64,000 nucleotides of DNA, from positions 186,001 through 250,000 of the forward strand of contig NZ_LGIT01000004.1 in the NCBI RefSeq assembly GCF_001187865.1, written 5' to 3'. A model generated the notes under the pieces. The model saw only the letters and a list, made by a program, of their open reading frames with translations, made no database searches and had not been told where the DNA came from. Positions 44,454-54,598 of this stretch are shown piece by piece. The translations under genes and the position numbers were made by a program. Positions within the stretch are counted from its first letter, which is position 1. The number at the start of each line of letters is the position of its first letter. The stretch is from Klebsiella sp. RIT-PI-d (GTDB taxonomy: Bacteria > Pseudomonadota > Gammaproteobacteria > Enterobacterales > Enterobacteriaceae).

Positions 44454-46460
44454 TCACTGGCCTTCCTTAACATGCTGCGCGGTAAACCAGGTCTGCTCAA
44501 ACTGTTCAGGCGACAGGGCGCTGGCGAACAGGAACCCCTGAACGTAATCGACGCCTGCCGCTTTCAGCCACTCATACTGGGCCTGTTCTTCCACCCCTTC
44601 CGCCACAATGCTCAGGTTGAGACTTTGCGCCATCTGTACAATGGCCGACACCATACTGGTATCTTCAGGAATGCCATCAACAAAAATTTTGTCGATTTTG
44701 AGCATATCTACCGGCAGCGATTTCATATGTTGCAATTGTCGCAGCCCGGCGTAGCCCATGCCAAAGTCGTCCAGGGCAATACTGACCCCCGCGTTGCGCA
44801 GCGGACGCAGAATGGCAATAGCCGCCTGCGGATCGTCAATGCGGCGGCTTTCAGTGACCTCGAGGATCAGCGAACCAGGCTCAATGCGATAACGGTTCAA
44901 TAGCTCCAGCAGGTCGGGAACCATATCGTGATGTAGCAGTTGCAGCGCGGAAATATTGACGGATAGCGGCATACGCAGTCCTTTTGCGCGCCACGCGGCA
45001 AGCTGACGACAAGCTTCTTCAAGTACCCAATACCCGACGGTGACCATCAGTCCGCAGGACTCAATGGTATCAATGAGATCGTGGGGAAGTTCCCACTGTC
45101 CGTTAGGCTGAAGCTGACGCAGTAAAACTTCTGCACTACAGATTTTGCCGCTGTGCGTATCAATCTGCGGCTGGAACCAGATGGCAAACTGTTGATTATC
45201 CAGCGCATGGAGAATATCGCTCTCTTCCGTTAGCCGCCGCTGCGCTTTTTCCATCTGCTCGGGATCGAAAAATTCAATCTGATTTTTACCTTTGCGACGT
45301 GCGGTAAAAGCAGCAGAAAACGCCCGGCGATAAAGCTGCTCGGCAGAGAGATCGCGGGCAAACATGGCAATGCCGATACTGGCGCTTGGGCGAAGCTGAA
45401 TGCTCTGGACCGGCAGGCGCTCATTCACAGAAGTAAGGACTTGCTGACCTAATGTAATCGCGTGCCACGGCTCTTTGACGCCGTGCGCAATGACTGCAAA
45501 GTCGTAGCCGCTGACCTGGGTCAGCACCATTTTAGGCGACAGGACGGATTTCAGCCTCTCCACCAGCGTCAGCAGCAGCATTTCACGCTGATTTTCCTGC
45601 AATACACCGGCGGTATCCTGCAACGTTTCACAGGCGATTACCATCAGCGCCGGGCCGCTACTGTGCGCGATGTTTTGATCCAACAGGGCCAGCAGGAAGC
45701 TTTTATTCGGCAGTCCGGAAACCGGGAAGCGGGTCGAATGGTTATTCAACTCTTCATAATGACGCAGCAGCACCTGCTGATGGCGATTATAACTGCGCGC
45801 CAGCATACCAATTTCATCATCGTGATGCAGAGGCGGCAAGGTGAGCTGATGTCCCGGCACTTCATGAAGCGACGTTTCATTGAGTTCCCGGGCCATCTGC
45901 CGCAGCGGGCGCACAATCAGGCGGCTGCTACACCAGGTAATCGCCACGGTCATTACCAGCACGAGAAGTAAGTAAGCAGTTACTAACGTAGAAAGCGCAC
46001 TCATGACGAAACGGTACATGCGCCAGGAGTCAGCCTGTAATACGAGATAGGCCAGCGGCTGGGGATTTGCCGGCCTCTCCAGGGAATAAATCGGCAGTGA
46101 GATCTGCACCGGCAATTCGAAAATGCGCGTGATCGTAACCGGCACCGGTCTTTCGGTAATAAAGCTCATCCGTAGCGCCTGAAACTGATTAGGCAGGACG
46201 ACATCAGCACGGCTGACAATTCCCGCAGGCTGAATGCGCTGCAGAATAGTTTCGGCCTCCGGAATATCGCCTTTCAAAATGGTATAAGAAAGCGGCTCGC
46301 GGACTGATCGGGCAATGCTTTCAAGCTGAGACGCGGTGTCATAGCGACTCTGTTGCACAAAGTGAAAGAGTAAAATGAAGCAAAAAATGAACAAGAAAAA
46401 CATGGCAACGACACAAATCATTGCCATTTGTTTTATGGTTAGAGAACGGCTGACGCGCAA
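44454..46460 (-). CDS. pdeK: membrane GGDEF-EAL protein PdeK (YhjK)
   Basis: The 668-residue protein has an N-terminal membrane helix (residues 16-36), a periplasmic sensor region, a second helix near 155-175, a HAMP-like linker, a degenerate GGDEF domain (the motif is lost; the site reads VSGYDFAVI) and a C-terminal EAL domain. In the EAL domain the motif is EVL (SAEVLLRQL), while [37 protein letters not shown] and IVAEGVEE are intact, so phosphodiesterase activity is plausible. It lies between dctA and bcsZ on the same strand, and its closeness to the cellulose operon suggests it adjusts c-di-GMP for BcsA. This fits reports for HmsP-like proteins. Confidence 0.93.
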   Translation of the reverse strand: MRVSRSLTIKQMAMICVVAMFFLFIFCFILLFHFVQQSRYDTASQLESIARSVREPLSYTILKGDIPEAETILQRIQPAGIVSRADVVLPNQFQALRMSFITERPVPVTITRIFELPVQISLPIYSLERPANPQPLAYLVLQADSWRMYRFVMSALSTLVTAYLLLVLVMTVAITWCSSRLIVRPLRQMARELNETSLHEVPGHQLTLPPLHHDDEIGMLARSYNRHQQVLLRHYEELNNHSTRFPVSGLPNKSFLLALLDQNIAHSSGPALMVIACETLQDTAGVLQENQREMLLLTLVERLKSVLSPKMVLTQVSGYDFAVIAHGVKEPWHAITLGQQVLTSVNERLPVQSIQLRPSASIGIAMFARDLSAEQLYRRAFSAAFTARRKGKNQIEFFDPEQMEKAQRRLTEESDILHALDNQQFAIWFQPQIDTHSGKICSAEVLLRQLQPNGQWELPHDLIDTIESCGLMVTVGYWVLEEACRQLAAWRAKGLRMPLSVNISALQLLHHDMVPDLLELLNRYRIEPGSLILEVTESRRIDDPQAAIAILRPLRNAGVSIALDDFGMGYAGLRQLQHMKSLPVDMLKIDKIFVDGIPEDTSMVSAIVQMAQSLNLSIVAEGVEEQAQYEWLKAAGVDYVQGFLFASALSPEQFEQTWFTAQHVKEGQ

Positions 46461-46490
46461 ATTAACTCTCCACTAGTACAGACTCAGACA

Positions 46491-46518
46491 TCCGCTCAGG
46501 AACATTCTCCTGAGCGGA
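46491..46518. terminator. hairpin between the cellulose operon and pdeK
   Basis: TCCGCTCAGGA (46491-46501) pairs perfectly with TCCTGAGCGGA (46508-46518) around a 6-base loop, 99 bases after bcsZ. It lacks a T-run, so it may attenuate rather than stop read-through into pdeK. Confidence 0.5.
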
Positions 46519-46617
46519 TTCCGATTATACCCGATCGTAAGGCAATGAGAGAGAGAACGCGACGAATCCGCATTTGCCGGTACGCAAATACGCTACAGTG
46601 CCCCCTTTTCAGGCAAA

Positions 46618-47616
46618 TTAATTCCCTTTAGCAGCCATCCAGGCCAGCATTTTAAGGCTTGCGGAATAGTAATCGTCCTGGGCGGTGATCTGCGGCTCTG
46701 ACTGATTCTCTCCCATCGTCAAATCACGTACGGCCAGTAATCCTTCGTTCATGTTATAGGGCGCTCGCTCACCGTTGACCACGTTGATCCACGCGGGCGT
46801 TTGCTGACGCGGGAACGTTTTCCACCACTGTCGCCACGGGGTAAGCAGCGGGCTTTGTGGATCCTGCCAGCGAATATAGAGAGGAATGCGGATCGCATCA
46901 TAACTCATACGCGCTGGCCACTCTTTTGCCGGGCTGAGCGTGCCATCGGCAGCCAGCGCCACCCAGTCCGTAGGTAGCTGAGCTTCACCCCATGCCATTT
47001 TACCGACCAGCGTCTGGCCGTCACGAATCAACTCCTGCCAGACCTTAAGATAGCTGCGGCGGGCAAAATCCTGCCATGCGGGAAAAATGAAATAAGAGGG
47101 GTTCAGATTGACCCGCGTATTGAGGTTAAAGCCGTTTTGCCCCGGAAGCATGACACGATAACCGGCAAACTCGATCACCGTGTATTTGATGAGCGCCTGG
47201 GTAATAGCATCCGAGGCCGCACCATAGCGATTATCCTGCCAGCGCTGTTGCGCTTTCAACAGTGCCCAGGCAATTAATGCATCACCGTCGGTAGCATCGT
47301 TTTTATCCGCCACTGGATCGGGCGCGACCGGGTTATAACGCCAGTAAAACAGCCCGGTGTCTTTATTTTTTAAATGGCTGTCAGTCCACTGCCACAGTTT
47401 ATCAAACGCCGGACGATCATTATTCGCCACCGCCATCAGCATGGCAAAGCCCTGCCCCTCGGTATGCGAGACATTACCGTTGCCGGTATCGACAATACGG
47501 CCGTCCGGCATTAAAAAGCGGCCTTTATAACTCTCCCAGGCGGTACTGGCCTGTGCCAGAGAGGTAAACAACAGCATGGTCATAACAACCGTGGCAGACA
47601 ACATTCGCAAAAGCAT
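46618..47616 (-). CDS. bcsZ: cellulose-operon endoglucanase BcsZ (GH8)
   Basis: The 332-residue secreted GH8 endo-1,4-beta-glucanase has a signal peptide ending LAQAS. The catalytic acid is Glu53 in SHTEGQGFAM and the acidic cluster NDATDGDALIAW is near residue 110. It cuts nascent cellulose in the periplasm, which affects export and fibre quality. It is a little shorter than the E. coli protein (about 368), as is usual in bcsD-type operons, where it is the last gene. Only 13 bases separate it from bcsD. Confidence 0.94.
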   Translation of the reverse strand: MLLRMLSATVVMTMLLFTSLAQASTAWESYKGRFLMPDGRIVDTGNGNVSHTEGQGFAMLMAVANNDRPAFDKLWQWTDSHLKNKDTGLFYWRYNPVAPDPVADKNDATDGDALIAWALLKAQQRWQDNRYGAASDAITQALIKYTVIEFAGYRVMLPGQNGFNLNTRVNLNPSYFIFPAWQDFARRSYLKVWQELIRDGQTLVGKMAWGEAQLPTDWVALAADGTLSPAKEWPARMSYDAIRIPLYIRWQDPQSPLLTPWRQWWKTFPRQQTPAWINVVNGERAPYNMNEGLLAVRDLTMGENQSEPQITAQDDYYSASLKMLAWMAAKGN

Positions 47617-47629
47617 AATTCACTCATCA

Positions 47630-48097
47630 TTACGGATTGAAATAACGGAACTGCACGTCGTCGACGGAGAAAAGATGTTCCCGCTGGAACAGCAGGTGTT
47701 CCTCTCCGCCCTGCCCCTGAAGCCAGCGCGCATAAAGTCCTTCCAGTATTGCACAAAACGCGTTACACCAGCGGACCTGCCCCTCTTCATCACGGCTGAC
47801 AGGCAGCGCCTGATGGCGGACCACCAGCCCCATTTCTCCTACACTCACGTCCACTCTGCCCCAGTTGAAGGCGGCAAGCCGATGATTAATATTCTGTTCC
47901 AGATCGCCCAGCGTTTCGGCATCCGGCAGCGGATAGAGATCGGCCAGCGTTTCCCCCATTTGTTGCAGGAACGGCTGACTGTCTCGCTCACCGGCATTGC
48001 GGATCATGCCATCCACCATAATGGTCAGAAGATCAAACCACCCGGCAGGCGTTTGCTGATGCTGGAAATAAGCCTTTAGCGCAGTAGTGTTATCCAT
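47630..48097 (-). CDS. bcsD: cellulose synthase accessory subunit BcsD
   Basis: The 155-residue protein matches the BcsD family of Komagataeibacter and of type I enterobacterial operons. Landmarks are LGDLEQNINHRLAAFNWGRVD and AILEGLYARWLQGQ. BcsD forms periplasmic octamers in Komagataeibacter that guide glucan chains into ordered bundles. In enterobacteria its place may be cytoplasmic or tied to other factors. Its ATG overlaps the bcsC stop (TAATG), so translation is coupled. E. coli and Salmonella lack this gene, which helps place the operon in the type I class. Confidence 0.92.
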   Translation of the reverse strand: MDNTTALKAYFQHQQTPAGWFDLLTIMVDGMIRNAGERDSQPFLQQMGETLADLYPLPDAETLGDLEQNINHRLAAFNWGRVDVSVGEMGLVVRHQALPVSRDEEGQVRWCNAFCAILEGLYARWLQGQGGEEHLLFQREHLFSVDDVQFRYFNP

Positions 48098-51000
48098 TAT
48101 TCATTCCCTAACATATAGCGGAACCACAGTCCGGCCGTGCTTTCGTTGTAATCACCAAAGGTGTCATAGCCGACCTGGCCGCCAATACTCATCTGCTTAT
48201 TCACTTTATAATCTGCACCCGCGCGTACCGTATAACCCAGTCCGCTTTCCGAGGTGGATTTATACTGTGCTTCTTTGGCAAATCCATTGGCGACGGCCGT
48301 TTCAAGTTGCTGCTGCCAGCCAGCCTGGGTCGGGAAGTAGTCACTGCTGTCCTGCGTATAAGACTGATATCCCACCGAGCCGCCGACTTTCAGGGTCCAG
48401 CTATCGTATTTCTGGGTTAAATCAACCGGCAGCGACACGCTGACGTAGTTCTGCGGACTGAAATACCCGCCCTGACCAAAGGTGAACTGACTCAGGTTTT
48501 TCGAGTAGTCCATAAAACTCATGCTTAATCCGGTCTGGAGCTGACTGTAATCATCATGGAAAGGCCGCAGATAAACCCCGGCGTTAGCATTTACGCTGGT
48601 GTTACTGGCGACGTTTTCTCCGAGGTAGCTGTAGCCGCCCCCGCCAATGTAAAAACCGGCATCCCCGTCGTCATAACTGAGCTGAACCGTCCCACCATTT
48701 TTGGTCACCTGCCCCCAGCGCTTGCCGGAGTAGGAGTCGTTAATTCCGACATACGACAGCAGGCTGTCGGTCAACGCCCGCCGCTCACCGGTCAGGATCA
48801 GCGACAGATAATTGGTCAGCTTAGGCGACCATTTGACGCCGCCGACCAGGGTATTGAGATCCTGCCCCAGCGGCGTGGTGCCCACATCAAGGCGATACTG
48901 ATTGCCACTGAGCGCCATACTCAGCTCAACGCCGTTAGCTTTCTGTGAATCGGTGGACGAATCTCCTGGCTCATTAACATTAGGCTTAAGGCTCGAGGAA
49001 GCAAGATAGCCCGCCACCTGGCCAGAATCGACATTACGCAACCGCGCCAGATTTTCAAGACCGGTACTGGTTGTTGGATTCAGCGTTGCGGCATCGATCG
49101 TACCGAGCGTGCTTAATGCCCGGGCGCCAGGATTACTGGCAAAATAGGTTTCACGCTGAGTCTCAGTCATGGCAGCGATAGCCTGCTGCTCGCTGGCGGC
49201 CGTAGCGGCGATGTTGGACACCGCGCTGGACAGCGGATTCGATCCGTAACGCCGCCAGGCATCGCCGGACGCGCTCCCGGCATTCAGGGTAATTGGCGTG
49301 GCGGTAAATTCAAAACGCGACTCGCCAAACGGTGAGGAAGACCAGGTCAGCGGCGCTTTTACTTCCGTCAGTTTGCTGGTGCCCGATTCACCATCGCGGC
49401 TACGCACTTCTACCCCGCCCTGTAACCAGGTTCCGGTTTTCTCTTCCAGCTGCTCCATCATGGTATCAATTTGGCGCAGGGTTCGATTCTGCGCGGTTTC
49501 AACCGGCAGGTCGGTGCGCTGACTGCCCGGCATCGCCATATCCGGTTCACCGGCAGAGACTGCACCTACCTGCCACGGCAAGGTGCGGCCATAGGTTGAG
49601 GCGGTACGCGCCTGCGGTTCAAGCCGTGACGTGCCGACAAACGGGTTATCTGCGGCCAGCAATCCTCCCACGTTCGGCGTGGCTGAATTATTGCTGGTCT
49701 GCAACCCAAGCACGCGACCGCGGGCGCTACGCAGGTAGGTGAGCGCGCGTTGATGATTGCCCTGCGCCTCTTCCACCCGTGAAAGCAGGATCAGACGGTC
49801 CGGGGTATTGTCATTACGCAGTCCACGCGCCAGTTGCGTCGCCCGCTCGGTATTGCCGTCAGACAGCGCGACATCAATAGCGCCCGCCCGCACTGCCTGA
49901 TCGGGTGAATCACGGGTAATTAAATAGTCGTACACCACTCCGGCTTCTTTGTTCATTTTGCCGCTTTGATACAGCCGCGCCATCGCGAACATTAAATCGG
50001 TATTCTGCGGCTCCTGTTGCAGCGCCCGGATGAGCTTATCGTATGCCGCCGCATAATTGCCCTGCTCACGCAGCCGATCAGCATCGTTGACGATATAGCC
50101 ATTTTGCAGACTGGCGAGCTGGCTCGGCGTGCTTTCCGCACGCAGGGTTGGATTCGCCAGCAGCGCCTGCGCTTCACTGGTCAATCCGGCCTGATTCAGC
50201 ACCGTCACTTGATCCGCATAGTCACCGGCCCCGCCCTGAATACCCGAGCTGATATTGTTACGCACCAGCGCGACGGCAGTGGTGATATCGCCGCTTTGCG
50301 CCAGCAGACGCGCCAGTTTACCGACGTCAGCCGGATCTTTCGGCGGCTGCGACGACAGCGCCTTCAGGGTATTCATGGCCGCCACGGTGTTGCCCTGCGC
50401 CAGGTAGTTCTGCGCCATGGCAATCTGCAAGTTGTAGTTTACCCGCTGGCGAAGATCGCGCATCTGCGTATTCTGGCTGGCGGTCGGAATGCGCGAGAGT
50501 AAAGTTTGTGCCTGCTGCCAGGCCCCATTTTCGCTGGAAAACAGCGCGGCGGCGTACAGCGCATTGGCGCCGGCACCGGCACGGTAAGCCGGTGCCATCA
50601 CGGCAGCCGCTTCATTTTCGCCGCCGGATTTTTGTAGCAGGCGCGCCAGATCCAGACGCAGCCAGAAATCGTCCGGATTGCGCGCTACGCCCTGGCGCAG
50701 CGTGGCGATCGCCTGCGGAACGTTACCGCTGGCCGCCTGCTGTTGCGCCTGGCGACGAATGCTGTCACCCGGCACGCCGGTCACGACGCGCGGCTGAAGC
50801 CGCGACTGTAGATTCTGCGGCAGAGTGCGCAGGACCGTTTGTGCCTCCGCGGTTTTATTTTGCTCGCGCAGCACATAGTAGAGATTTTCCCGCGCTGCCG
50901 CGTTCTGCGGCTGGTCATTCAGCACCGCCCGCAGCGTTTGCTCGGCCTGAGCGTAATCCTTGCTTTGGCGCAGGATATCGGCGCGGAACAGCTTGCCGGC

Positions 51001-52140
51001 AATGCCGCGATCGCCGCTCTGCTGAGCCAGTGGCGCAGAGAGCGCCAGCGCCTGGCTGATGTTACCCTGCTTATACGCCTGTTGAGCCTGGGCCAGCCGG
51101 CCATAAAATTCGGCGTCATCGGCCTGATTTTTACGCTCGTCCGCCGCCTCGCCACCCTGACTGGCGGCACGGTTGAGATACTGCGCCGCCGCCTGATAAT
51201 CGCCACTGCGCTGAGCAATGTAACCCATCCCGGCCAGCGCGTCGGCATCCGCCGGGTTGGCTTGCAGAACCTGTTCAAAATCCTGCTTTGCCGCCGCGGT
51301 ATCGCCGCTGTTCAGGGAGGTAAAACCTTCACCTTTAGCAATGCCGCCAATCCGCTCACGATAATATTTTTGCACCTCGGTATCCTGAGGATGCCGCTGT
51401 AGCCAGCTATCGTAATAGCGCCGATCGCCCTGCGTCACGCTTAACCACAGCAGCGACTGGCGTAGCCCGCTGTCTGCCTCTTTGTCTGTGCTGGCTAACG
51501 GCTCCAGCATCTCTATCCCTTCCCGGCGCGTATCTTCCCGCCAGGTCAGCGCTTTGCCCAGCGCCACGCGGATCGCGCTATCCTGCGGTCGTTGCGCCAC
51601 ATAACGGCGCAGTTCACTCACCGCCTGGGGATAGAGCGACTTATCGCTCGCCATGGTCAGATAATACTCAGCAGCAATACCTTGCGGCGGCATATCGCCG
51701 TTAAACATGCTTTTCCAGGTTGCCAGCGCAGCGGGAATATTGCCGCTGCGCGCCTGCTGACGAGCAAGATTAAGTTGCCCCTGCGGCACCGCAGACAGCT
51801 GACGCGCGTTAGATAATGCTTCCAGACCGGCGTCACCCGGCGATGCTTTTTCCAGCCGCGCCCGCCATTGAGCGGAGGCCTGAGTATCGCCATTCTGCTG
51901 CGTCCACAGCGCCATTAAATACAGCGCCTGAGGATTATTGGCATCGACCAGCAGCACTTTCCTGAGCGATTCCATCGCCAGTTCGTCGTGCGATTTCTCA
52001 TGCCAGTATTTCGCCTGCTCGAACAGCGCATTCAGCGCCGCATCGTTGGGCGCAGCCAGCACATCACTCATCGTTCCCAGTGTCAGCATGCCCGTCAGGC
52101 ACAGCGTAGACAAACGACGACCCGGATCATGTTTCATCAT
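48097..52140 (-). CDS. bcsC: cellulose export protein BcsC (TPR scaffold and outer-membrane porin)
   Basis: The 1347-residue protein has a signal peptide (LCLTGMLTLGTMSDVLAAP), about 700 residues of tetratricopeptide repeats (for example ADALAGMGYIAQRSGDYQAA and AQAYKQGNISQALALSAPL), then a linker and a C-terminal beta-barrel of about 330 residues that ends WFRYMLGNE. The barrel exports cellulose across the outer membrane, while the repeats span the periplasm and bind peptidoglycan or partners. The ATG at 52140 lies inside the end of bcsB (14-base overlap) with GGGAG before it. The frame further upstream is not coding in this gene. Length is at the upper end for the family. Confidence 0.94.
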   Translation of the reverse strand: MMKHDPGRRLSTLCLTGMLTLGTMSDVLAAPNDAALNALFEQAKYWHEKSHDELAMESLRKVLLVDANNPQALYLMALWTQQNGDTQASAQWRARLEKASPGDAGLEALSNARQLSAVPQGQLNLARQQARSGNIPAALATWKSMFNGDMPPQGIAAEYYLTMASDKSLYPQAVSELRRYVAQRPQDSAIRVALGKALTWREDTRREGIEMLEPLASTDKEADSGLRQSLLWLSVTQGDRRYYDSWLQRHPQDTEVQKYYRERIGGIAKGEGFTSLNSGDTAAAKQDFEQVLQANPADADALAGMGYIAQRSGDYQAAAQYLNRAASQGGEAADERKNQADDAEFYGRLAQAQQAYKQGNISQALALSAPLAQQSGDRGIAGKLFRADILRQSKDYAQAEQTLRAVLNDQPQNAAARENLYYVLREQNKTAEAQTVLRTLPQNLQSRLQPRVVTGVPGDSIRRQAQQQAASGNVPQAIATLRQGVARNPDDFWLRLDLARLLQKSGGENEAAAVMAPAYRAGAGANALYAAALFSSENGAWQQAQTLLSRIPTASQNTQMRDLRQRVNYNLQIAMAQNYLAQGNTVAAMNTLKALSSQPPKDPADVGKLARLLAQSGDITTAVALVRNNISSGIQGGAGDYADQVTVLNQAGLTSEAQALLANPTLRAESTPSQLASLQNGYIVNDADRLREQGNYAAAYDKLIRALQQEPQNTDLMFAMARLYQSGKMNKEAGVVYDYLITRDSPDQAVRAGAIDVALSDGNTERATQLARGLRNDNTPDRLILLSRVEEAQGNHQRALTYLRSARGRVLGLQTSNNSATPNVGGLLAADNPFVGTSRLEPQARTASTYGRTLPWQVGAVSAGEPDMAMPGSQRTDLPVETAQNRTLRQIDTMMEQLEEKTGTWLQGGVEVRSRDGESGTSKLTEVKAPLTWSSSPFGESRFEFTATPITLNAGSASGDAWRRYGSNPLSSAVSNIAATAASEQQAIAAMTETQRETYFASNPGARALSTLGTIDAATLNPTTSTGLENLARLRNVDSGQVAGYLASSSLKPNVNEPGDSSTDSQKANGVELSMALSGNQYRLDVGTTPLGQDLNTLVGGVKWSPKLTNYLSLILTGERRALTDSLLSYVGINDSYSGKRWGQVTKNGGTVQLSYDDGDAGFYIGGGGYSYLGENVASNTSVNANAGVYLRPFHDDYSQLQTGLSMSFMDYSKNLSQFTFGQGGYFSPQNYVSVSLPVDLTQKYDSWTLKVGGSVGYQSYTQDSSDYFPTQAGWQQQLETAVANGFAKEAQYKSTSESGLGYTVRAGADYKVNKQMSIGGQVGYDTFGDYNESTAGLWFRYMLGNE

Positions 52141-54598
52141 TATTATCGCTCCCTGAAGAGAGGCGCTTGCGGGCGTGCCGTCTGAACATGGCGGTGAGCG
52201 CCACACCCAGAATTGAGGCAGCAATTAATCCGACGATTGCCAGCAGCGCTGAATACTGGTTCGCATACCAGATAGCCATCATGTAGCCCGGCATCTGGCC
52301 GCTCGGGAACTGATTGCTGACCCGAAAACTGCGCACGCCATTTTCATCGGTGATAATTGATGTATCGCCCCGGATCCCGGCATTAATGCGCGAAGAACTT
52401 AAGTCGTCCGGCAGCCTGGCAAGCTGATCGTCATTGCTGCCCACGGCAGCAACCACCAGGCGTTCGGCATCCCACGGTGAGCGATAGCTGACAAAGCCAC
52501 GCCACGCCTCGTTAGATGAAAAATAGCGGTCGGCGTCAATGTTGTCCGTGGACCAGTCGCCAAGCAGCCAGCGCTGTATTTTCTGCCACGGCGTCTGTGG
52601 TCGTACGCTCAGTGTGTTATCGCCGACGATGTAAGGCGATTGTGACAGCAGCCCCTGGATAAATGCTTTCTGATCCAGACCGCCTACCGCCAGCACATCG
52701 CGCTGGCGCAGATATTCCAGACTGGTCCCGCCACCGGGAATACCCAGCACGACACGGTTATTTGCCAGCGGCATTCCCGTCGCATTGCCTGAACGTGCAG
52801 CAAGATTCAGCAGCGTCGCAACCTGCGTTTCAGACGGCGTTTCCGGCAGTAACAGGACCGTCTGCGAATAGTCTGCCAGACGAGTAAACGGGAAAGAGGC
52901 ACCGACAAAGTAAGAGAGATTCGGCAGCATTGAGAAATGCTGAGTATGGCTCAAATCGATCCACGAATCGTCGTTGAGACGGCTCTTAATGTTGTTATTC
53001 AGCAGTACGCTACACGGCGCGGTTTGCTTCGGTACAACGTTAAAATAGAGCGAAAGCTGGTTATCGCCGTAGATCAAATACGGCTCCAGCGGAATAGTCA
53101 CTTTCTCCTGCCGCGCGTCGCCGCCCGCCTTACGCCACAGCATTTCGAGAAAGCCCTGTTTATTCATCGGCAAATTGCTGAGAAACGTGTTGTTGAGCGT
53201 AACGCTAAGGCGCGATTTCTCCTCATCAATCCAGGTTTCAGACGGAAAACGATAGCCAATGTGCAGCGGGATCGTCTCGCCATCCCACAAATAGAGATCC
53301 GGCGCGGCGCGGAAAGCCACCTGCAGCGGCGCGTGCCAGACGCCCGATACGGTGGTGCTTTGATCTTTACGAATAAGCTCCGACAATTTTACCGGGCGCG
53401 AGGTCGGGATCCAGCGCGGTGCGTCATAGGGCTTGCTGGTTGGGATCGCCTGGGCTTCAACATCGGCGCTCGCCATCTGGCCAGGGAAGTCGCCTTTCGT
53501 CAGACGCCAGGCAGCGGCCCGTAAGGCGGCATCATCTTTGCCGACGATCAGCAGCAGTTTATACACCGGGTTAACCGGGTTATTAATGATCTGCAGCAGC
53601 GGGCCGTTGCTTTGCGGCAGCGTTAATCCGCCGATGCGCTCCCCGGGATGACCGATCACAATACCGTGCTGCTCCGGCAGACGGTTGCTTAATGCGTCAA
53701 ATGAAATGCCGCGGTAGTCTGCCTGCATTCCCATCCACGACGACACCAGCGCCGCCGCGCTGACGGTGTCCGCCGTGAGTTTTTCCGGGAAGCTAAACGT
53801 CAGATTAACCGGCGTCATCTGCTGACTATCGAAAAATGGCTTCGGAAAATGGCTGAGATCGGAGCCAATATCCAGCTGCTGGCCTTCAAGCTGAAAGCGC
53901 GAGGTCGGCATGATAACGACCCGGGATTTTTCGTTCTCATCGCGCAGGCACAGCAGGGCGTCGCCGTCGTTGACTCTGAAATTCAGGTTATTACTGGACA
54001 CCATCAGCGCAGCCGGGATCTCCAGTTCAAAATGTGAAACGTTGTTGTCCGAGGCGCTTAGCGGCACATTGCCCAACGACTGGCCGTTAAGCTGAAGTTG
54101 CAGCGTCGTACCGCGGGCGGCCATCTCAGGCGACACTTCCACATCCAGCGCCAGCTGCGCGCTGGTGATCACCCGATCGCCCGGCAGGGTAAAATCGATG
54201 CCGCCCTGGAACTGGCCGCCGCTTAATGCTATCCCCTGCGCTGCGCCCATTTGAGCAAAACTGAGGCTGCTGTCAGCGGGCGGCATAAAACCCGACGCCG
54301 CAGGGGTTACAGGCGGCATGGCTGGGAGCGCGTCGGAAACGTCCTGCGTTTGCGGGGTGGCTGACGGCGCAGTTGTGGTGGCCGGTGCCGCCGTCTGTTG
54401 GGACGGTTGCGCGGCAGGGCTGTTTTCAGTGGCCGGAGTATCAGAGGCCGTATTGTCTGGCGTCGCCGGAGCGTCCGTTGTCGACAACGGGAACGTCAGC
54501 GGCGGCGTTGCGTCGCCTTGTGCCGTCGACTCCTCTGCGTGGAGTGCAGGCACAAATAGCGTCCCTATCAACAATGCCAGCGTGGTTAATCCCTTCAT
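52127..54598 (-). CDS. bcsB: cellulose synthase periplasmic subunit BcsB
   Basis: The 823-residue protein has a signal peptide (LALLIGTLFVPALHAEE), a Pro/Thr/Ala-rich low-complexity stretch of about 70 residues, repeated carbohydrate-binding and flavodoxin-like domains, and a C-terminal membrane anchor (SALLAIVGLIAASILGVALTA) followed by basic residues. The anchor is needed for BcsA activity, and the periplasmic domains conduct the emerging glucan. It starts within the bcsA stop (ATGA overlap). The Pro/Thr-rich insert is longer than in E. coli BcsB but common in type I operons. Confidence 0.95.
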   Translation of the reverse strand: MKGLTTLALLIGTLFVPALHAEESTAQGDATPPLTFPLSTTDAPATPDNTASDTPATENSPAAQPSQQTAAPATTTAPSATPQTQDVSDALPAMPPVTPAASGFMPPADSSLSFAQMGAAQGIALSGGQFQGGIDFTLPGDRVITSAQLALDVEVSPEMAARGTTLQLQLNGQSLGNVPLSASDNNVSHFELEIPAALMVSSNNLNFRVNDGDALLCLRDENEKSRVVIMPTSRFQLEGQQLDIGSDLSHFPKPFFDSQQMTPVNLTFSFPEKLTADTVSAAALVSSWMGMQADYRGISFDALSNRLPEQHGIVIGHPGERIGGLTLPQSNGPLLQIINNPVNPVYKLLLIVGKDDAALRAAAWRLTKGDFPGQMASADVEAQAIPTSKPYDAPRWIPTSRPVKLSELIRKDQSTTVSGVWHAPLQVAFRAAPDLYLWDGETIPLHIGYRFPSETWIDEEKSRLSVTLNNTFLSNLPMNKQGFLEMLWRKAGGDARQEKVTIPLEPYLIYGDNQLSLYFNVVPKQTAPCSVLLNNNIKSRLNDDSWIDLSHTQHFSMLPNLSYFVGASFPFTRLADYSQTVLLLPETPSETQVATLLNLAARSGNATGMPLANNRVVLGIPGGGTSLEYLRQRDVLAVGGLDQKAFIQGLLSQSPYIVGDNTLSVRPQTPWQKIQRWLLGDWSTDNIDADRYFSSNEAWRGFVSYRSPWDAERLVVAAVGSNDDQLARLPDDLSSSRINAGIRGDTSIITDENGVRSFRVSNQFPSGQMPGYMMAIWYANQYSALLAIVGLIAASILGVALTAMFRRHARKRLSSGSDNNDET